From: JBAYOE01 sp050950065
GTDB taxonomy: Bacteria > Spirochaetota > Spirochaetia > Sphaerochaetales > Sphaerochaetaceae
Reading direction: 5' to 3'
NCBI GenBank assembly: GCA_050950065.1
Contig: JBMNGX010000002.1
Coordinates: 248,001 to 312,000 of the forward strand
DNA: 64,000 bases
Notes under the pieces: generated by a model
Seen by the model: only the letters and a program-made list of their open reading frames with translations
Told to the model about the DNA's origin: nothing
The model's database searches: none
Program-made: the position numbers and the translations under genes
In this document: positions 42,712-51,481 of the stretch, piece after piece
Numbering within the stretch: the first letter of the stretch is position 1
Layout of the letters: every line of letters starts with the position of its first letter

Positions 42712-43433
42712 TTCTTACCCCCTAATAGAGCGTCAATTAAGTGGGGTGAAATTGTTTTAAATCTCCCCTCTTTTAAATTACCTAACTCTATTGGACCTAT
42801 TCTTATTCTCTTTAACCTTCCTATTTTATATCCAAGGTGGTCAAAGATTTTTCTAATCTCTCTATTTTTACCCTCTGTTAGGGTTACTAAGATCTTTTGT
42901 TTAGTTAATATTTTGTATCTTTTTATTTTATAAAGACCTTGATTTCGATAAATTTTCACCCCTTTTAAGGCAGCTCTTAAATCCTCAATCTTAATATCTT
43001 TGTTTATAGTAACTTCATACTCTTTTTCAACTTCGTTAGAAGGGTGAGTAATAAAGTTGCCAAAATCTCCATCGTTAGTGAAAATCATTAGACCACTTGA
43101 TTCTTTATCCAACCTACCAACGTGAAAAAGGTAGTTTACATTTTCCACTGTTAATAAATCGCGTGCATAAAGCTTTTCAAAAGGGTCTGTGTTGGATGAG
43201 ACATACCCAACTGGTTTATTTAAAGCGTAATAAAGTCCCCTTTCTAATGGTTTTGCCAATACATCATCAACATGGACTACGTCATTTTTCTCAACTACTA
43301 AGGAGAGTTGTTCAACAATTTGGTTGTTTACTTTAACTCTACCCTCCTCTATTAAGGTTTCGCAGTGGCGCCGAGAGCCGTGTCCACTTTTGGCTAAGTA
43401 ACTATTTAATCTAATTGGGTAATCAAGTTTCAT
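42708..43433 (-). CDS. RsuA/RluB-family rRNA pseudouridine synthase
   Basis: The product has 241 residues. I chose the ATG at 43433, preceded by AGGAG 7 bases upstream inside scpB; longer readings run back into scpB. The N-terminal S4 RNA-binding domain is RLNSYLAKSGHGSRRHCE. The catalytic aspartate sits in GRLDKESSGLMIFTNDG, and the C-terminal part carries EGKNREIRKIFDHLGY. This is the large-subunit RluB/RsuA group, which modifies a single uridine in rRNA; which site is unclear. It overlaps scpB by 11 bases and cmk-rpsA by 4. Confidence 0.92.
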   Translation of the reverse strand: MKLDYPIRLNSYLAKSGHGSRRHCETLIEEGRVKVNNQIVEQLSLVVEKNDVVHVDDVLAKPLERGLYYALNKPVGYVSSNTDPFEKLYARDLLTVENVNYLFHVGRLDKESSGLMIFTNDGDFGNFITHPSNEVEKEYEVTINKDIKIEDLRAALKGVKIYRNQGLYKIKRYKILTKQKILVTLTEGKNREIRKIFDHLGYKIGRLKRIRIGPIELGNLKEGRFKTISPHLIDALLGGKN

Positions 43434-43992
43434 CAATTTGCTCCTGGGATGCTTCAAATCTCTCTTTATCAATATCAGAAAGTTTAGGTAAAGCAGAAAT
43501 GCTTGGTAAGTTAAATTCATATAAGAACTTTGTAGTTGTCCCATAAAGGGCTGGATATCCCGGAACCTCTTTACGACCAACAATGGTGACATATTCACGC
43601 TCACGTAAGAGTCTAATGATATTATCAGAGGCAACACCTCTAATATTTTCAACTTCGCGCCTAGTGGTTGGTTGAGAGTAAGCGATGATTGAAAGGGTCT
43701 CTAAAGCAGCTTTTGATAATCTACGATCAACTTTTTTACCATAAGAGGCTCTAAGTGCCTCATGTAAATCTTCACTAGGGAGAAAACTGTATGCTCCTTC
43801 GTTATCAACTAGTTCTAAGCCGTGATTGGCCTCTTTGTAAGTTTCAGCTAAAAGCTTTAAGGCATCTTTTAAAACAGACTCTTTTAGATTTGTCATCTTT
43901 AATAGTTTATCAAATCTAACTGGTTCATTTTCTAAAAAGAGAATCACCTCTACTAAGCGAGCTTCTGGTGTTAAAAGAACACTCTTAGCCAT
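43423..43992 (-). CDS. scpB: Segregation and condensation protein B
   Basis: The 189-residue product has the two winged-helix domains of ScpB. Family segments are EARLVEVILFLENEPVRFDKLL at the start, SKAALETLSIIAYSQPTTRREVENIRGV in the middle (cut: LSIIAYSQPTTRREVE), and GRKEVPGYPALYGTTTKFL near the end. ScpB dimers bind the ScpA linker in the SMC condensin complex that organises the chromosome. It follows scpA with a one-base overlap and is followed by the pseudouridine synthase, the usual scpA-scpB-rluB order. Confidence 0.95.
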   Translation of the reverse strand: MAKSVLLTPEARLVEVILFLENEPVRFDKLLKMTNLKESVLKDALKLLAETYKEANHGLELVDNEGAYSFLPSEDLHEALRASYGKKVDRRLSKAALETLSIIAYSQPTTRREVENIRGVASDNIIRLLREREYVTIVGRKEVPGYPALYGTTTKFLYEFNLPSISALPKLSDIDKERFEASQEQIDET

Positions 43993-44816
43993 TACCCAAT
44001 CTCCTTATCATCATCGTCTTCTATCACTTCATGAAAACTTTGTTCTACTGTCATATTCTCTTCAATCATTTCAATATCCACATCATCTAGTTTCTCAATG
44101 TAAATTTCATCAAAAATTTCATCTTGTCTAATTGCTATCATTCCAAACTTAGCAGCCTCTAAAAGGGCAAAAAATGCAGCAATAATATCTGTTGGGGAAT
44201 TTACATTAACGACAACTTCAATAAAGGTAATTCTTTTTTTCTTTTGAAAAAGTTCAGCCATTAAGGTGAGCTTTTGTTTAGTAGTAACCTCTTCATAAAC
44301 GTTAAAGATCTGCTCAGGGGTGATAGCCTTCAGCATTGAACTAAATTGGGTTAACAAATCCCAAACAGACTTATCTTCAAATAATTGATGATCTTCAAAG
44401 GGGATATTAAATGGGCTTTTTCTCCTATTTAAATATAAAAGTCCCCCCTCTGAAGCTTTTGATAAAAGCGATGAGTATTGTTTATATTTTTGATACTCCA
44501 AAAGACGCTCAACCAACTCCCCTCTCATCTCCAAAAACTCTAAATCATCTTCAGGAAGTTCATCGGTAGGTAAAAGTAATCTGCTTTTCATATAAATCAG
44601 ATGGGCCGCCATTTGATAAAAGTCTGTTAAGTTCTCCAAAGAGAGCTCTTTGTAGTTCTTCAGATACTCTAAAAATTGTTCAGTGATTTCAGCTATAGGG
44701 ATATCGTAGATGTTAATTTTTGCTTTATTTATAAGGTGTAAAAGTAAATCTAAAGGCCCTTCAAACTGCTTAATTGAGTATGAAAGAGTGCTTTCATCCT
44801 TTTTTATTTCCACCAT
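43992..44816 (-). CDS. scpA: Segregation and condensation protein A
   Basis: The 274-residue product is the kleisin of bacterial condensin. Its N-terminal region FEGPLDLLLHLINKAKINIYDIP is the SMC-neck-binding segment, followed by helix-rich YLIYMKSRLLLPTDE and a C-terminal winged helix with TDIIAAFFALLEAAKFGMIAIRQ that contacts the SMC head. It ends in an acidic tail. It lies immediately before scpB, and recA ends 42 bases upstream. Confidence 0.95.
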   Translation of the reverse strand: MVEIKKDESTLSYSIKQFEGPLDLLLHLINKAKINIYDIPIAEITEQFLEYLKNYKELSLENLTDFYQMAAHLIYMKSRLLLPTDELPEDDLEFLEMRGELVERLLEYQKYKQYSSLLSKASEGGLLYLNRRKSPFNIPFEDHQLFEDKSVWDLLTQFSSMLKAITPEQIFNVYEEVTTKQKLTLMAELFQKKKRITFIEVVVNVNSPTDIIAAFFALLEAAKFGMIAIRQDEIFDEIYIEKLDDVDIEMIEENMTVEQSFHEVIEDDDDKEIG

Positions 44817-44857
44817 AGTAGCTGAGTATATCTATTTCATCTGTAAGGGTAAAGAGG

Positions 44858-45915
44858 CTATTGCTGCTCTATCTCCTCTTTATCTCCAAAAATGATTTGG
44901 CGCAAAGTGGTATCAAGTTGATTAGTAATATCGTTATTGCTTTTTAAGAAGTTAATTGCGTTCTCTCTTCCTTGACCAATTTTCTCATCGTTGTATGAGT
45001 ACCAAGAGCCTGCTTTATCAATTAACTCATATTTTAAAGCAGCATCCAGAGATTGAGCCAAAGTAACTTAACCCCTCTCCAAAATACATATCTAAGTTCA
45101 ACTTTCCTAAATGGGGGGGCAACTTTATTTTTAAGAATTCTAACTCGAACCCTATTACCAATGATATCATCTGCGCTTCGACTAATTGCCTCAATCTTAC
45201 GCACTTCAACTCTAATTGAGGAGTAAAATTTTAATGCATTCCCTCCAGTAGTTGTCTCTGGATTTCCAAACATTATCCCAATTTTCATCCTAATTTGGTT
45301 GATAAAAATAATTGTAGTGTTACTTTTAGCTAAAATTCCTGTTAGCTTTCTTAAAGCTTGGCTCATTAGGCGAGCTTGAAGACCCATGTGAGAATCTCCC
45401 ATCTCCCCATCAATTTCAGCTTGAGGTGTTAAAGCAGCTACTGAGTCAACAACGATTATATCGACTGCTCCTGAACGAACTAACGATTCAACAATCTCTA
45501 AAGCTTGCTCTCCGTTATCGGGTTGGCTAATCCACAACTCATCGGTATTAACTCCCAATTTTTTAGCATAGGTGGGATCTAAAGCGTGCTCAGCGTCGAT
45601 AAATGCAGCAATTCCCCCCTCTTTTTGACACTCGGCAATAGCATGTAAGGCTAAAGTTGTTTTACCTGAAGATTCTGGTCCATAGATTTCAGTAATTCTC
45701 CCTTTGGGATAACCACCAATTCCTAAAGCTTCATCAAGTAAAATAGAACCAGATGAGATAGCTTTTATTGAGTGATCTACTTTATTATCACCCAATTTCA
45801 TAATAGCCCCTTTACCAAATTGTTTATCAATTTGTGAACGAGCTGCCTCTAAAGCTAATACCTTCTGTTTTGTATCTGTTGCAACCTTAATCGTTGAATC
45901 TTTACTTTTAGCCAT
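44858..45915 (-). pseudogene. recA: Recombinase RecA, interrupted by two one-base insertions
   Basis: Residues 1-270 read well: Walker A GPESSGKTT, VDSVAALTPQAEI and FINQIRMKIGIMFGNPETTT. After FRKVEL the frame changes near 45093-45097, the second piece reading DMYFGEGLSYFGS, and changes again near 45048-45052, the last piece starting LDAALKYELIDKAG. Both are net +1. Correcting them gives 351 residues, normal RecA length, ending in IFGDKEEIEQQ. RecA drives homologous recombination and the SOS response and is rarely lost, so sequence error is the likely cause. A 6-bp hairpin (45930-45950) lies just upstream of its AAGGAG. Confidence 0.88.
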
Positions 45916-45960
45916 TATCTATGCTCCTTGAGGATAAACTCATCATCCTCTTAAAATGCT

Positions 45961-46398
45961 TTATTTCTCTACAATTATAGTAACAGGGCCAACATTTGTA
46001 TAGTGTATTTTCATAAAAGAGCCAAAAGAGCCCTTAGCTACATTGTGACCTAAGTTTTCTAACTCTTTAATAAATGCTTCATAAAGTTCATTGGCTAATT
46101 GAGGCTCTGCTGCTTGATTGAATGAGGGACGATTCCCTTTTTCTAAATCGGCACAAATAGTAAATTGGCTAATTACTAAAATTTGCCCCCCAATCTCTTT
46201 TACTGAGAGGTTCATCTTCTTGTTATAATCTTCAAAGATTCTTAAATTGCCAATTTTTTTAGCTAAATATTGGACCGCGTTAAGAGAATCACCTTTAGCG
46301 ACCCCTAAATAAATTAAAAGGCCGCTATCTATTTGCCCTATTACCTCATTATCAACTTCAACTTTAGCTTCAGTAACCCGTTGAACTACTGCTTTCAT
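45961..46398 (-). CDS. dtd: D-aminoacyl-tRNA deacylase
   Basis: The 145-residue product starts MKAVVQRVTEAKVEVDNEVIG, the typical DTD opening. Both signature motifs are present: SQFTICADLEKGNRPSF and the C-terminal NVGPVTIIVEK, which contains the Gly-cisPro pair that excludes L-amino acids. It hydrolyses D-aminoacyl-tRNA and mischarged glycyl-tRNA-Ala. The start shares one base with the stop of rpe. recA follows downstream, with its own ribosome-binding site. Confidence 0.95.
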   Translation of the reverse strand: MKAVVQRVTEAKVEVDNEVIGQIDSGLLIYLGVAKGDSLNAVQYLAKKIGNLRIFEDYNKKMNLSVKEIGGQILVISQFTICADLEKGNRPSFNQAAEPQLANELYEAFIKELENLGHNVAKGSFGSFMKIHYTNVGPVTIIVEK

Positions 46399-47072
46399 TA
46401 AACTGGGTCTCTTTGAAGTGATTTAACTAGTTTGGGACGATCTTTTACAGGAGTAGCAAAGTAGGCACTTCCCATAATTAAGATATCGGCTCCTAGTTCA
46501 ATCAACTTCTTTCCATTTTCCCCATTGACTCCCCCATCAACAGAGATTTTGAAATCAAGGTCGTACTTGTTTCTTAAATCGTTGAGTTCGGCAATTTTCT
46601 TATATGAAAATGGGATGAGCTTTTGTCCACCAAAACCTGGATCAACACTCATAATCAGAACCATATCTACATATTCCAAAATTAGTTCAATATCGCTAAT
46701 TGGGGTTGTTGGTACAATTGAGACTCCAGGTTTAACACCCTCATCCATTATCATTTTAATTGAGTAGTGCAGGTGTGTAGCAGCTTCACTGTGAATTGAG
46801 ATGTAATCACTTCCAGCTTTAGCAAACTTGGCAATATGCTTTTCAGGATTTACAACCATTAAGTGGGTATCAACTACCATATCTTCCCATTGTCTAACAG
46901 TTGAGGCAATTTTATCTCCAAAGGTAATATTAGGAACAAAAGAGCCATCCATTACATCGACATGTATCCATTCGATCCCAACACTCTTCATATCATCAAT
47001 CTCTTGGCCCAGTTTTGTAAAATCGGCAGAGAGAATTGAAGGAGCTATTCTTGTTTCAATATTCTTATTCAT
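46398..47072 (-). CDS. rpe: Ribulose-phosphate 3-epimerase
   Basis: The 224-residue product is a TIM barrel. APSILSADFTKLGQEI, VDVMDGSFVPNITFG, DTHLMVVNP and MSVDPGFGGQKLIP are family signatures that supply the metal ligands and catalytic aspartates. ISVDGGVNGENGKKLIELGAD carries the second catalytic Asp. It interconverts ribulose 5-phosphate and xylulose 5-phosphate in the pentose phosphate pathway. It is the first gene of the minus-strand run toward cmk-rpsA and is divergent from greA. Confidence 0.96.
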   Translation of the reverse strand: MNKNIETRIAPSILSADFTKLGQEIDDMKSVGIEWIHVDVMDGSFVPNITFGDKIASTVRQWEDMVVDTHLMVVNPEKHIAKFAKAGSDYISIHSEAATHLHYSIKMIMDEGVKPGVSIVPTTPISDIELILEYVDMVLIMSVDPGFGGQKLIPFSYKKIAELNDLRNKYDLDFKISVDGGVNGENGKKLIELGADILIMGSAYFATPVKDRPKLVKSLQRDPV

Positions 47073-47129
47073 ACCCTTATATGTAACAGATTTTTAGAGA
47101 AAAAGAAAGCCTATCGAAAATGACATTGG

Positions 47130-47158
47130 TTGCATACTCTTATCCAATATGGTATTAT
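47130..47158 (+). promoter_or_regulatory. Promoter of greA
   Basis: TTGCAT (47130-47135) and TATTAT (47153-47158) are 17 bases apart. Predicted initiation near 47165 gives a leader of about 120 bases. Confidence 0.65.
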
Positions 47159-47183
47159 TGAACTAGTAATTTGGAGCATTCCT

Positions 47184-47237
47184 CATCGAAAAATACCTGA
47201 GCTATTTTCTATTTAATCCAAAAGACGATGGCTCAGG
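47184..47237 (+). promoter_or_regulatory. Possible H-type pseudoknot in the greA leader
   Basis: CATCG (47184-47188) can pair with CGATG (47226-47230), and CCTGAGC (47196-47202), inside that loop, can pair with GCTCAGG (47231-47237) directly after it. The two stems cross and could stack end to end. The second stem alone is a hairpin followed by ATTTTCTTGTTT, a weak terminator-like tract. It matches no riboswitch class that I recognise. Confidence 0.4.
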
Positions 47238-47286
47238 GATTTTCTTGTTTGCTCTGAAAATGGACTTTTTCCCCTAGGAGCGGAGC

Positions 47287-49971
47287 ATGAACGAAGAGAA
47301 CATTAAAACTTTACTCACTCAAGAGAAGTGGACGAGAGCTACCGTTAACAACTACACAATCCAAAATTTTAATGAGCTAGATGAAATTTTAGAGAAAATT
47401 GATGTTGCTGATGAGTTAATTGAAGTTAAAACTATTTGTAACGAATATTTAGAGAAAAATAAAAACTCTATTATCGCATTATATCTATCAGGAGCTGTCT
47501 CTTTAAAAAAGCGCTCTTTAGATTATGGGAATATCATTAGCTTAATTGAACTCTTTAATGAGGCTAAAAAGCCAGCTTTAGTGGAACTACTTAGTAAGAA
47601 AGTTTTAGATAAGTTTGATGATAAATATGTTTTAAGGCTTTTAGCCTCCTCTTACGATAAACTTGGTAAAGAGGATGAGAAGTTTAATCTATATGAGAAG
47701 TTAGTCCAAATCGATTATGAAGAGACCGATTTGTTGATGGCCATCGCTACCCGTTATATGGAACACCAAGAGAGTGAAAAAGCCCTCTTCTACTACAAAA
47801 AAGCTCTTCAAAGATACTTAAACTCTCAAAATTTACCAGCAGTTAAAGATGTTTGGTCAATTTTATTGGATCTTGTTCCTTCTGATTTTGCCTATCTTTT
47901 ATCTGTTGCCCAACGGATTGTAACTAGATTCCAAGGTGAGCGTGTCAGCCAAGTTCTTTTACAACTTTACGAAGTTGTTAATGAAAAAGAGCATTATGAT
48001 CAAAGCATCACTGTTTTAAAGACCTTATTGGAAGTTGATCCAGAATCAACCTCTGCACGAGACAAACTAGTTGAAGCTTATAGAAACAAGTATGCTAATC
48101 ATAGTCGCCTAGAGACCTGTATTGAGATATCTAACATCACTAAAAGTTATCGTGATGTTCATTCAGCTATTGAAGACTTTGAGAAAAATATTGCCTTTGA
48201 CAAAGGCTCTTTTGTATATCACAAGAGTTGGAACATTGGGCGTATTAGAGAACTTTCACATGAGAAAGTTATTATCGACTTTGTCTCAAAGAAGAACCAT
48301 AGCATGTCTTTAAGCATGGCTTTTAACTCTTTACAAGTTTTACCTAAGCATCACATTTGGGTCTTAAAGTCTGTCTTCCCTAAAGAGAAAATTGCTGAAA
48401 AGTTCTTAAGTGATGTTTTATGGGGATTAAAAACTTTAATTATTTCAAATAATAACGCAGCTTCTTTAAAAGAGATGAAAGCTGAAGTAGTTCCCTCTAT
48501 TTTAAAACCAAAAGAGTGGACAAGCTGGCAAACAAGTGCCAAAAAGGTTTTAAAGAACGATCCGTTCATTGGTTTCTTACCAAATGATCCCGATGTCTTC
48601 ATTGTTCGTGATACCCCAATCTCTTATGAAGAGAAATCTTTGGGAATCTTTAGAAATGAGAAAAGGTTTTATCAAAAGATTAAAATTGTGCGCGAATTTT
48701 TAGCCACTGGTGATCCTGAAAGCGAATTCTTTAAAGAGATGGTTCAATACTTCATCGATCAAAGCACCAATTACAAATCGGTAAATGACCAAGTAATTGC
48801 CTCATTCTTATTTGTAGATTACCTATGTGACCGCTACCCATTCTTAGAGCGTCCAACTAGTGTTGACTTTAAACACCTCTACGGCCTCATGGAGCGTGTT
48901 CCTAAGGTGTTTGCTGCAATTGATGATAGTGAAATTAAAAAGTCATTTATCGATAATGTAGTGAGCTATGAGGAACCAGAGAACGTAGATAAGGTATTAA
49001 TCTCATTGTACCCCTACTACCTTACCAACTACATCATGGATACCCTCAAAGAGCGTGATCATCAAAAGGTTATCGATGAAATGTTTAGAAATGCAGTTAG
49101 AAACTATCGTGAAAATAGTGATTTGTTTACTTATCTATCCAGAACTTACGATTATAAATATTGGGAAAAGAAAATTAAAGTTCCTTTTGAGATGTTAGTT
49201 ACCAGTCAATTACAACTTCTTGATTACGCTTTTAATGCTATTGAGGCTAAAAAAGCAACAACTGAGAATAGAAAGATTGCTAAAACACTAAGTACCATCT
49301 TATTTGAAGAGAGATTAATTTTTGAATTTCTAAATCAAGCTGATGAATCTAGCTCTCAAAGAATTAACTTCATTGTTCAAAGAATGCAAGGATTGGAAAA
49401 AACTAGAAAGGTTGAAGTTAAACACACCATTTTAGAAAAATTCCCCGAGTTTGTATTCTTAGGTGAAGAGGAAGTTGAAGCTGAGATGGTCAGTAGTGGT
49501 TTATTGGTAACTCAAGCTAAGTTAATTGAAAAACAAAACCGCCTAGAGCACATTATGAGTGTTGAGATTCCCGAGAACTCCAAAGAGATTGGTTCAGCAT
49601 TAGCTTTAGGAGACTTGAGGGAGAACTCAGAGTTTAAAGCAGCTAAAGAGCGCCAAGGAATCTTAAATGCAACAATGATTAGACTTAACGATGAGATTCA
49701 AAGAGCCTCTGTTGTTACTCAAAAAATGGTTGATCCAACTAAAATTTCCTTTGGTACAAAGGTTGTCTTAAAAAACAACTTAACTAACAAAGAAGATGTT
49801 TACACTATTTTAGGACCTTGGGAGTCAGAGCCTAGTGAGAATATCATTAGTTACTTAGCCCCTATTGGTGCAAAGTTAGTCAATCACAAAGTTGGTGAAG
49901 ATATGGTATTTGAGATTAACGAAAAAGAGTACAACTACACAGTTATTTCGATTGAGGCGATTGAGGTTTAA
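47287..49971 (+). CDS. greA: Transcription elongation factor GreA with a large N-terminal extension
   Basis: The product has 894 residues, against about 158 for ordinary GreA. The last 160 form the GreA part: coiled-coil tip GDLRENSEFKAAKE with the acidic residues that enter the RNA polymerase secondary channel, then an FKBP-like domain ending VISIEAIEV. The preceding 730 residues are mostly helical, with TPR-like stretches around 100-260 (VLRLLASSYDKLGKEDEKF, ALFYYKKALQRYLNSQ), and no enzymatic motif that I see. Long GreA proteins of this kind are typical of Treponema and Borrelia. It has its own promoter and an AGGAG 6 bases before the ATG. Its 3' end overlaps murJ by 29 bases. Confidence 0.93.
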   Translation: MNEENIKTLLTQEKWTRATVNNYTIQNFNELDEILEKIDVADELIEVKTICNEYLEKNKNSIIALYLSGAVSLKKRSLDYGNIISLIELFNEAKKPALVELLSKKVLDKFDDKYVLRLLASSYDKLGKEDEKFNLYEKLVQIDYEETDLLMAIATRYMEHQESEKALFYYKKALQRYLNSQNLPAVKDVWSILLDLVPSDFAYLLSVAQRIVTRFQGERVSQVLLQLYEVVNEKEHYDQSITVLKTLLEVDPESTSARDKLVEAYRNKYANHSRLETCIEISNITKSYRDVHSAIEDFEKNIAFDKGSFVYHKSWNIGRIRELSHEKVIIDFVSKKNHSMSLSMAFNSLQVLPKHHIWVLKSVFPKEKIAEKFLSDVLWGLKTLIISNNNAASLKEMKAEVVPSILKPKEWTSWQTSAKKVLKNDPFIGFLPNDPDVFIVRDTPISYEEKSLGIFRNEKRFYQKIKIVREFLATGDPESEFFKEMVQYFIDQSTNYKSVNDQVIASFLFVDYLCDRYPFLERPTSVDFKHLYGLMERVPKVFAAIDDSEIKKSFIDNVVSYEEPENVDKVLISLYPYYLTNYIMDTLKERDHQKVIDEMFRNAVRNYRENSDLFTYLSRTYDYKYWEKKIKVPFEMLVTSQLQLLDYAFNAIEAKKATTENRKIAKTLSTILFEERLIFEFLNQADESSSQRINFIVQRMQGLEKTRKVEVKHTILEKFPEFVFLGEEEVEAEMVSSGLLVTQAKLIEKQNRLEHIMSVEIPENSKEIGSALALGDLRENSEFKAAKERQGILNATMIRLNDEIQRASVVTQKMVDPTKISFGTKVVLKNNLTNKEDVYTILGPWESEPSENIISYLAPIGAKLVNHKVGEDMVFEINEKEYNYTVISIEAIEV

Positions 49972-51481
49972 AGATATTTAAATAATCGACCTTAGCGATT
50001 GTGTAAGAGATAAGGGTAATTATTAAAGCCCCCAAATAAAGTACAAAGAGGATAAGTAAATTCCTCTTTGTACTTCCACTTATCAACCACTCTCTATTAT
50101 TAAAAACCCTATAACTAATTGCATAGATTAGTAGTGGTACATTTGCTATTAACAAAATAGCAAACTGTTTTAAGTAATTGATAAGCTTACCTTTATAAGG
50201 CCAGTAATAAATTAAAATAATTAACCCAACTAAATGACTTATGCTATTGGCTAAACTTATAAACTCAGCTTTTGGGTAAAATTTCAATAAAAGATAAGTT
50301 AATACGATATCTAAGCTCACCACCACTATTGATCCAATCAAAGCCCGTTTAAGTTGATTAGTTGAATAATAAACTCGTTGAAAAAATGAGTAGAAGGCAA
50401 CAATGGGCATTCCTATGGCAAACCATTTTAAAATAGAGCTTGTTAAAAGGGTATCTTGGTAACTAAATAGGCCACTTTGTAAAACTACAGCAGTAGTTTC
50501 ACTAGAGAACGTTGTTAGAACTATTGCACTAGGAATTAAAAATGTGGCTATGTACAAAAGAGCTTTAGCAACTAATTCAACTAACTTATTATCATCCTTT
50601 GAGTAAAAGGCCAGTGCCATTGCAGGAAAGAAGACTGTAGCAATACCACTATAAAATATTCCATAAGGTGCTTGGTATAAGATAATTGCATTTGAAAAAG
50701 CAGTAATGGAGCCCTCTTTTAAAGTAGAAGCAAAGTAAAAAGCAATTTGCTGGGCAATAACAGCTAATAAAGTAACTGCTGTAATTGGGCCCCACGCCTT
50801 TAAAACTTTTAAAAAACTCTCATTTTTAAAATTAAAAGAGAAACGAAACTTATAACCTACCCTTCTTAAAGCAATAAAGTTTATAAGAGCTTGGCTAAAG
50901 CCTCCAATTAATACCCCAACAACAAAACTAAAAGCTCCTATCTCAGTTGTTAGTAGATACAAAGATGAAATTACTGCGATAGAGAAGATTAGTGGACTAA
51001 CAGCAGCTATTAAAAATCGTTGATGAGAGTGTAATACTCCTGCATACAAAGTTGCAAAGATGATAGCAACTAAAAACAAGACAAAATAAAAAAGAAATAT
51101 TGAACCCAGTTGAATTGCATTGGGATCTTTAAAATCGCTTAAAAAGCTAAAAATTTGAGTTTTAAATAAAAAAGTGAGAATAACTAAGAAAGTTGTTATC
51201 AGAAGCTGAAAGCCTTGCATCTCATTTAAAAGGTTTTGTGAAGAGCCTTTATCATCTGCTAAAGAGGCAAATTGGGGAATGTAGGCACTACTAAGTGAGC
51301 CTTCAGCAAACAATTTTCTAAAGTTATTTGGTATGTTAAAAGAGAAGTTTATAATATCTGCTAAATTAGTGGCTCCAAAAAAAATGGCAACCGTGCGGGA
51401 CCTAATAATTCCTAAGAGGCGGGAAACAAAGGTGAGTATCATCAACATAAGAGAGTTTTTAGATCTTTTATTAGAGTCCAT
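49943..51481 (-). CDS. murJ: Lipid II flippase MurJ
   Basis: The 512-residue product is a MOP-superfamily protein with about 14 membrane helices. MILTFVSRLLGIIRSRTVAIFFG and FNIPNNFRKLFAEGSLSSAYIP at the start are diagnostic; the second contains the RKLFAEGS stretch lining the central cavity. It flips lipid-linked peptidoglycan precursor across the inner membrane. It starts 11 bases inside the tgt gene end and overlaps the convergent greA by 29 bases, the largest convergent overlap in the window. Confidence 0.95.
   Translation of the reverse strand: MDSNKRSKNSLMLMILTFVSRLLGIIRSRTVAIFFGATNLADIINFSFNIPNNFRKLFAEGSLSSAYIPQFASLADDKGSSQNLLNEMQGFQLLITTFLVILTFLFKTQIFSFLSDFKDPNAIQLGSIFLFYFVLFLVAIIFATLYAGVLHSHQRFLIAAVSPLIFSIAVISSLYLLTTEIGAFSFVVGVLIGGFSQALINFIALRRVGYKFRFSFNFKNESFLKVLKAWGPITAVTLLAVIAQQIAFYFASTLKEGSITAFSNAIILYQAPYGIFYSGIATVFFPAMALAFYSKDDNKLVELVAKALLYIATFLIPSAIVLTTFSSETTAVVLQSGLFSYQDTLLTSSILKWFAIGMPIVAFYSFFQRVYYSTNQLKRALIGSIVVVSLDIVLTYLLLKFYPKAEFISLANSISHLVGLIILIYYWPYKGKLINYLKQFAILLIANVPLLIYAISYRVFNNREWLISGSTKRNLLILFVLYLGALIITLISYTIAKVDYLNIFKPQSPQSK

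Noticed and set aside
45930..45950. A hairpin GAGGAT/ATCCTC between recA and dtd considered as a terminator or SOS operator
   Set aside because: It has no T tract and does not resemble a LexA box that I can name. It is only a 6-bp stem just upstream of the recA ribosome-binding site.
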